Below, in pieces: positions 59,430-64,000 of a stretch of 64,000 nt of DNA (within the stretch, counting starts at the first letter, position 1; every line of letters begins with the position of its first letter). Origin of the DNA: Prevotella sp. UBA3294 (GTDB lineage: Bacteria; Bacteroidota; Bacteroidia; Bacteroidales; Bacteroidaceae). Below the pieces are notes generated by a model. It made no database searches and was not told the origin of the DNA. It saw only the letters and a program-made list of their open reading frames with translations. The DNA is taken from contig DETG01000121.1 of the NCBI GenBank assembly GCA_002361535.1, forward strand, positions 29,033-93,032, written 5' to 3'. The position numbers and the translations under genes are program-made.

Positions 59430-60482
59430 ATGGTTATTGTTTTATATATTGTATTTTTCATTTTCTGTATAGTCGCAGAGAATTCGTCAAAGACTCAGAA
59501 GAATGTCTTTCTGGCCATCACATTAGTGGCAGTCTCTTTGATTGCAGGATTTCGTGATGTTGACTTTTGGCCGGATACAGGTGGATATCGGATTGCATTC
59601 TTGAGGAACACCCCTTCGTTAGGTAACTATGTTTGGGGAAGTAATCCTCCTGATTACCAAGACAAAGGATTCTTTTTCTTGAGCGTCTTGATCAAAACGC
59701 TAACATCTGATTGGGTGACGTATGCCACAATCATTGCATTTATTGGTTTGTGGATTCTTATCAAGGGAATCAATAAATACAGTATGTTCCCACTCTTTGC
59801 CTTGGCATTGTATATGAGTAGGTTTATGTTCGGTCGTCAGTTCATCCAGATCCGTGCAGGTGTTTCCATTGCCATCGTGTTCTGGGGAATGCAGTATGTG
59901 GCCAAACGAGATTTGAAGCGATATCTCATCGTGATATTCATTGCTTCTCTGCTACACATGAGTGCATGGATTGCGCTACCTGCCTATTTCTTGCACATGG
60001 TCAAACTGAAGCCCAAACATATTTACTGGAGTATTGGTGTTGCTTTTGTGTTGGCTGCATTCTTCACTCCTGTCATCAGAAGTTTTATTTCTGATTCTGC
60101 TGCTGATATCCATGTGGCTCAGAGCTATACTACCGAAGAATATGGGTATAAGAGTACTGGTAAGGGATTGGCTAACCCGATGGTGTATTACCAAACGCTG
60201 ATTCTCGTCTTGTTTACTCTTTGGGAAAAGAAACTGTCAAAGGTAACACCCTATTATATAACATTGAGGAATGGCTATTTCTATTCCACTATTTGGCTCA
60301 TCACCCTATGTTCCTATTCAGTGTTATCGGCTCGTGGTTCAACCATCTTGGCAACATACGAGATTCTGATTGTTCCTTCGTTTGTGAGAATCTTCCACAA
60401 GAATAACAGGGTTTTAGCCTATTTGTTAGTAGGCGCGTTGTCCGTGTTATGGTTCTATCTAAATTTGAGTAAGCGTGCTTAA
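59430..60482 (+). CDS. EpsG/Wzy-like polysaccharide polymerase
   Basis: 350 residues with about nine to ten membrane segments. GFRDVDFWPDTGGYRIAF after the second helix is the typical EpsG-family loop, and a large mid-protein periplasmic loop is present. It would polymerise the repeat units flipped by the MATE-type protein. Polymerases vary strongly in sequence, so assignment rests on topology and this motif. Confidence 0.82.
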   Translation: MVIVLYIVFFIFCIVAENSSKTQKNVFLAITLVAVSLIAGFRDVDFWPDTGGYRIAFLRNTPSLGNYVWGSNPPDYQDKGFFFLSVLIKTLTSDWVTYATIIAFIGLWILIKGINKYSMFPLFALALYMSRFMFGRQFIQIRAGVSIAIVFWGMQYVAKRDLKRYLIVIFIASLLHMSAWIALPAYFLHMVKLKPKHIYWSIGVAFVLAAFFTPVIRSFISDSAADIHVAQSYTTEEYGYKSTGKGLANPMVYYQTLILVLFTLWEKKLSKVTPYYITLRNGYFYSTIWLITLCSYSVLSARGSTILATYEILIVPSFVRIFHKNNRVLAYLLVGALSVLWFYLNLSKRA

Positions 60483-60485
60483 TCG

Positions 60486-61529
60486 ATGAAAGTAATATTT
60501 GTATCATCTACTTTGACCTCTGGCGGCAGCGAGCGTGTGATCTCTCTGATTGCAAACCACATGGCTGAAAAAGGGCATGAGGTGGAGATTATATGCCTGA
60601 AGGATCCTGTTGTCTTTTATCCGATAGATGAAAAAGTTCGAGTGACGTTCGCTGAGAAAAAGGTGGGGAAGTCTTTGATGAAAAAGGTCTTGTGGCTCCG
60701 GAAATATGTCAAGGAGAAAAAACCAAATGTGGTGGTGTCGTTTATGATCTTGGTATATATCACGACATTGTTTGCCTTGATGGGGGTGAAAGTGCCCATT
60801 ATCACTTCCGAGCGGAATGATCCAGCATCATTTAGTTGGTGGAAGAGGGCTCTACGAAGGGTGCTGTTGCCACGGACTACCTGTCACGTGGTTCAGACAC
60901 AAAAGATAAAGGATTACTATACGGAGGATATCAAAAGAAAGACTGTAATCATTGGGAACCCTGTTACGAACAAGGTGTTTGATGTTCTGCCTGTGGAGAA
61001 GAAGGATGTGATGATTAATGTGGCACGCCTGTTCCCCCAGAAGAACCAGAAGATGCTGATACGGGCATTCCATTCGATTAAGGATCAGATACCCACCTAT
61101 AAGTTAAAGATCTATGGTGAAGGACCGCTGAGGTTGGATCTCCAACAACTCATTGATTATTTGCAATTGACAGAGAGGGTGGAACTGTGCGGACGCTCGG
61201 AGAAGGTGTTGGACGAGATGAACGCTTCAAGGATCTTTGTGATGTCATCCAATCACGAAGGATTGAGCAATGCGATGATAGAGGCCATTTGTATCGGTCT
61301 GCCGATCGTGTCAACCAAGGTGTCGGGCACGGAGGAACTGATAGAGGAGGGGAGGAATGGTCTGCTGACAGACGTGGGCGATGAGCAGCAACTGGCTGAT
61401 GCACTGCTGCGGTTAGCCAAGGATGAAGCTCTTCAACAATCAATGGGTAAGAATAATAAGGAGAATGCTAAGAGGTTCAAGGAGTCAGAGGTGCTGAATC
61501 AGTGGGAAACATTGATCTGTAAGTTTTAA
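60486..61529 (+). CDS. Family 4 glycosyltransferase (GT-B)
   Basis: 347 residues. Start KVIFVSSTLTSGGSERVISL, the central INVARLFPQKNQ, and the GT4 signature SSNHEGLSNAMIEAICIGLP followed by VSGTEELI. It starts 3 bases after the polymerase stop. The 3' half has higher GC than the 5' half. Confidence 0.9.
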   Translation: MKVIFVSSTLTSGGSERVISLIANHMAEKGHEVEIICLKDPVVFYPIDEKVRVTFAEKKVGKSLMKKVLWLRKYVKEKKPNVVVSFMILVYITTLFALMGVKVPIITSERNDPASFSWWKRALRRVLLPRTTCHVVQTQKIKDYYTEDIKRKTVIIGNPVTNKVFDVLPVEKKDVMINVARLFPQKNQKMLIRAFHSIKDQIPTYKLKIYGEGPLRLDLQQLIDYLQLTERVELCGRSEKVLDEMNASRIFVMSSNHEGLSNAMIEAICIGLPIVSTKVSGTEELIEEGRNGLLTDVGDEQQLADALLRLAKDEALQQSMGKNNKENAKRFKESEVLNQWETLICKF

Positions 61530-61548
61530 AACAATTCTTAGTTTTCCG

Positions 61549-61725
61549 TCTACGGACTTTATGGACTCCAAGGACTAAGTAGATAAATATATAGTCCCTC
61601 AAGTCCTATAAGTCCCTTAGTCCGTAGAAATAGAAGATAAAATAGTCTACGGACTTTTCGGACTCTAAGGACAAACTAGGTAAATATATAGTCCCCCAAG
61701 TCCAATAAGTCCTATAGTCCGTAGA
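61549..61725. repeat. Pair of 80-base palindromes, left of the GxxExxY gene
   Basis: Copies 61549-61628 and 61646-61725, each exactly 80 bases, separated by 17 bases (aatagaagataaaatag). Each starts TCTACGGACT and ends AGTCCGTAGA and folds into one long hairpin with GGACT/AGTCC blocks. Two further half-motifs TATCCGTAGA occur at about 61739-61775 before the gene. Confidence 0.9.
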
Positions 61726-61796
61726 ATTAGAAAAAAACTATCCGTAGAAATAGAAAATAATATTATCCGTAGATATAGAAGTTAACTTTTAAAATA

Positions 61797-62180
61797 ATGA
61801 ATAGAGAATACACATATAGAATTCTTCGCTGTGCCTACAATGTCTATGATGAGTTAGGCCCAGGCCTTTTGGAGAGTATCTATGAAGAAGCTTTAGCCCG
61901 TGAACTATCAGATAATGGGTTCATTGTCGAACGCCAGAAAAGCGTTCCTGTGTTTTATAAAGGAGAGCAACTATGTAATGATCTGAGGTTGGATCTTATT
62001 GTTGATGGTAAGGTCATCTTGGAACTAAAGAGTGTTGTAGAGTATAGAAAATTATTCGAGAAGCAACTATATACCTATTTGCGGTTGATGAACTGCGAAC
62101 TAGGGTATGTAATCAATTTCAACGAAGAGGATCTCCGTGATGGTATCCATCCTGTGGTGAACCGCAATTATTCTCTTTAG
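61797..62180 (+). CDS. GxxExxY family protein (PD-(D/E)XK nuclease-like)
   Basis: 127 residues. The name-giving motif is GLLESIY (Gly23, Glu26, Tyr29). The nuclease-like core has Asp66 in LRLDLIVDGK and Glu76-Leu-Lys78, the D...ExK pattern of PD-(D/E)XK folds. Function of the family is not established. The gene stops at 62180 and the first base of the next palindrome is 62181, so gene and repeats are closely joined. It is unrelated to the surrounding sugar genes and looks like an inserted unit. Confidence 0.85.
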   Translation: MNREYTYRILRCAYNVYDELGPGLLESIYEEALARELSDNGFIVERQKSVPVFYKGEQLCNDLRLDLIVDGKVILELKSVVEYRKLFEKQLYTYLRLMNCELGYVINFNEEDLRDGIHPVVNRNYSL

Positions 62181-62357
62181 TCTACGGACTTTATGGACTC
62201 TAAGGACTATTAGGAGTAATAATTTATCCCTCAAGTCCTATAAGTCCTTTAGTCCGTAGAGATAGAAGATAGAATTGTCTACGGACTTTATGGACTCCAA
62301 GGACTAACTAGGTAAATATATAGTCCCTAAAGTCCTATAAGTCCCTTAGTCCGTAGA
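62181..62357. repeat. Pair of 80-base palindromes, right of the GxxExxY gene
   Basis: Copies 62181-62260 and 62278-62357, again each 80 bases with a 17-base gap (gatagaagatagaattg). They have the same ends (TCTACGGACT, AGTCCGTAGA) and the same orientation as the left pair. The first begins at the base after the stop codon. Confidence 0.9.
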
Positions 62358-62403
62358 ATGGAAAAATAGTAAGTAGTAGAGGTAGAGATAAAGTTTGTAG
62401 ATA

Positions 62404-63300
62404 ATGACAATATCAGTTCTAATGTCTGTCTATCGCTCAGAGCAAGCTGCGTGTTTGCAGCGTGCTTTGCAAAGCGTGTGGGGTGACCAAACGCGGAAGC
62501 CGGATCAGATAGTGCTGGTTGAGGACGGACCAGTTCCAGCGGAGCTGGAAGAGGTCGTTCAAAGGCTGCAAGCAGCGTTCAAGGTTCGAGAGCAGCAGAG
62601 CTGCGTGCAAAGTTCTTTGCAGAGCAAATCGGAAGAGCCGAGCGCAAAGTTATTGACGGTGGTGAAGCTGCCGGTGAATGGGGGACTGACGAAGGCATTG
62701 AATGTAGGACTGAAGCATGTGACCGGCGATTTAGTGGCACGTATGGACAGTGATGACATAGCGGCTCCTAATCGGTTTGAACTGCAAGAAAGATTTCTGG
62801 AGGAGCATCCTGAAATTGATATCGTGGGTGGTTCGATGCAGGAGTTTGACGATCAACACGAGTGTCTGAACATTCGGCATTATCCTCAGACGCACGAAGA
62901 AGTATGTCGGTATATCGTCAAGGCGTGTCCTTTGGCTCACCCATCGGTGATGATGCGGAAACGGATGTTTGACGACGGCCTGCAGTATGATGAGCGGTTT
63001 CGGATGAGTCAGGACATTAAGCTGTGGTATGATGCGGTGTTGGCAGGATATAAGATTGCGAACCTCCCAGAGGTGTGTCTGTATTTCCGTCAGCAAGGGG
63101 ATGTGTTCAAACGGCGGAGTCGGGTGAAGGCGTGGAACGAGTTTAAAATCTACATGAACGGCATCTATCGGATGCACGGCCTTTTTACCACGGCATACCG
63201 CTATCCCATCGCCCGCTATATCTTCCGAAACCTCCCTCCGTTCTTAGTGAAGAAGATCTACGGAAGTGGGATGCGAAAGCGGGTACTGGAGAAAACGTAA
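62404..63300 (+). CDS. Family 2 glycosyltransferase with a probable inserted segment
   Basis: 298 residues. SVLMSVYRSEQ, LVEDGPVP, then NGGLTKALNVGLKHVTGDLV and the metal motif ARMDSDDIA. Between LEEVVQRLQ and VVKLPVNGG there are about 25 extra residues (VREQQSCVQSSLQSKSEEPS and flanks) coded by DNA with an inverted repeat. GC content is high compared with the main locus. It is the last sugar gene of the locus. Confidence 0.85.
   Translation: MTISVLMSVYRSEQAACLQRALQSVWGDQTRKPDQIVLVEDGPVPAELEEVVQRLQAAFKVREQQSCVQSSLQSKSEEPSAKLLTVVKLPVNGGLTKALNVGLKHVTGDLVARMDSDDIAAPNRFELQERFLEEHPEIDIVGGSMQEFDDQHECLNIRHYPQTHEEVCRYIVKACPLAHPSVMMRKRMFDDGLQYDERFRMSQDIKLWYDAVLAGYKIANLPEVCLYFRQQGDVFKRRSRVKAWNEFKIYMNGIYRMHGLFTTAYRYPIARYIFRNLPPFLVKKIYGSGMRKRVLEKT
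62606..62621. repeat. Perfect inverted repeat inside the glycosyltransferase gene
   Basis: TGCAAAG-TT-CTTTGCA. Nearby related words (GCAAAGCG at about 62470, GCGCAAAGTT at about 62643) suggest that a repeat element expanded within this coding region. Confidence 0.55.
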
Positions 63301-63311
63301 GACCATTATTC

Positions 63312-63381
63312 GAGGTGAGAGCTGAGAGGTGAGAACTGAGAGGTGAGAACTGAGAGGTGAGAACTGAGAGGTATGATTACC
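63312..63381. repeat. GAGAACTGAGAGGT tandem array ending GGTATGATTACC
   Basis: About four copies of a 15-base unit, then GGTATGATTACC. It is almost identical with 13853-13934, 49 kb away, and is followed by ACACAGATG-type low-complexity sequence near 63400. Confidence 0.8.
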
Positions 63382-63465
63382 TTTCGAGATGGGTGTGGAC
63401 TCTCAGAGATATCACAGATGACACAGGTCTCCTTCCTTTGGCTGTGGGATAAAAAGATAGTTTTA

Positions 63466-63497
63466 TTTGCTTTTATTCCCTTTTATTCGTATCTTTG
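63466..63497 (+). promoter_or_regulatory. Promoter of the AAA-ATPase-like gene
   Basis: TTTG at 63466-63469, a 20-base spacer, then TATCTTTG at 63490-63497. This marks a new transcription unit after the polysaccharide locus. Confidence 0.8.
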
Positions 63498-63538
63498 CAT
63501 CGGAGTTGGGCTATTTAGAATTGGAAAGTTGACAACCT

Positions 63539-63545
63539 AAGGAGG
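63539..63545 (+). promoter_or_regulatory. Strong Shine-Dalgarno site
   Basis: AAGGAGG, rare among the genes in this window. It is 7 bases before ATG 63553 but only 1 base before ATG 63547, so 63553 is the preferred start. Confidence 0.65.
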
Positions 63546-63552
63546 AATGATA

Positions 63553-64000
63553 ATGAAATACCCGATAGGAATACAGAATTTTGAGGAAATCCGGCAAAGC
63601 CGTTATGTCTATGTGGATAAGACATCATTAGTGTATAAGTTGGTGTCAGAGGGAAAGTATTACTTCCTTTCCCGTCCCCGTCGTTTCGGTAAGTCATTGC
63701 TGCTGTCAACGTTCGAGGCTTACTTCCAAGGGAAGAAGGAACTGTTTGAAGGACTGGCGATTGCCGAGAAGGAGACGGAATGGAAGGAGTATCCCATTCT
63801 GCATCTTGACCTGAATACGGAGAAATATGATTCACCTGAGGCCCTTGACCGTCAGCTGAACACCCATTTGAAAATTTGGGAGGAACTTTTCGGCAGTGAA
63901 TCGTATGAGGAATCTCTTTCTGCCCGTTTCCAGGGCGTGATCCGCCGTGCCTACGGGAAAACAGGTCGGCAGGTGGTGATCCTTGTCGATGAATATGACA
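63553..64000 (+). CDS. AAA-ATPase-like/PD-(D/E)XK family protein, 3' truncated by window edge
   Basis: 149 residues visible. KYPIGIQNFEEIRQSRYVYV at the start and the P-loop RPRRFGKS with following LLLSTF are the signature of the AAA-ATPase_like (DUF1703-linked) family, very abundant in Bacteroidales; full members have about 500-580 residues and end in a PD-(D/E)XK nuclease-like domain. ILVDEYD at the window edge is the Walker B strand. Biological role of the family is unknown. Confidence 0.88.
   Translation, partial: MKYPIGIQNFEEIRQSRYVYVDKTSLVYKLVSEGKYYFLSRPRRFGKSLLLSTFEAYFQGKKELFEGLAIAEKETEWKEYPILHLDLNTEKYDSPEALDRQLNTHLKIWEELFGSESYEESLSARFQGVIRRAYGKTGRQVVILVDEYD

Noticed and set aside
61150-61443. 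Minus-strand open frame inside the GT4 gene
   Set aside because: Mirror of a GC-rich coding stretch with no promoter or recognisable motif.
61549-62357. 80-base palindromes considered as transcription terminators only
   Set aside because: Four copies of identical length in two symmetric pairs around one gene, without T tracts, fit a mobile or structural element better; termination may be a side effect.

Overview
The window looks like chromosomal DNA of a Bacteroidales bacterium, most like Prevotella and relatives. The evidence is repeated TAnnTTTG -7 boxes with TTTG about 20 bases upstream, a DUF4924 gene, a UpxY/NusG-like antiterminator, a C10 (SpeB-like) protease, and a shared C-terminal motif (NG/SGxxxxxPxKGIxIxxGKK) on two exported enzymes. 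No rRNA, tRNA, CRISPR or transposase gene was recognised.

Layout. 1-2.7 kb: end of trpB, then trpE and trpG. 2.8-4.5 kb: exported GH5 glucanase. 4.5-8.9 kb (minus strand): LysE-type exporter, DUF4924, rfbD, prfC and a UpxY-like antiterminator. 9.1-13.8 kb: ROK glucokinase, Sua5/YrdC, CBS-type ClC channel and fmt. 14-16.5 kb: C10 protease diverging from a PAP2 phosphatase. 16.6-18 kb: UDP-sugar dehydrogenase. 18-26 kb: two copies of a promoter, structured leader, YdcF-like gene and polysaccharide pyruvyltransferase, with three toxin-antitoxin-like modules between them.

26-63 kb is a long polysaccharide locus, all on the plus strand. Its parts are: (i) a CDP-6-deoxyhexose set (rfbF, rfbG, a 3,5-epimerase-like cupin, a 4-reductase-like enzyme) next to a GtrB-like transferase, a small EmrE-like flippase and a GtrC-like membrane protein; (ii) an O-acetylation set in which the partner of an MBOAT protein and an acyltransferase-3 are both frameshifted; (iii) an NDP-hexose 2,3-dehydratase, 3-ketoreductase and aminotransferase set, as in antibiotic deoxysugars such as forosamine; (iv) ATP-grasp and NeuD-like acylation genes; (v) a dedicated acyl-carrier-protein pathway with two ACPs, two KAS III, two SDRs, a split transketolase, an AMP-ligase and a fused LuxE-LuxC reductase; (vi) glycosyltransferases, Wzx flippase, Wzy-like polymerase and an F420-hydrogenase-beta-like protein.

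The most unusual content is the ACP/LuxE-LuxC/transketolase pathway next to a 2-deoxy-aminosugar pathway; a GxxExxY nuclease-like gene bracketed by two symmetric pairs of 80-base palindromes; short repeats inserted in frame into conserved genes (prfC, ugd, rfbD); a shared N-terminal tag on three otherwise different antitoxins; and two copies of a structured leader RNA with mutually exclusive hairpins upstream of the polysaccharide genes.
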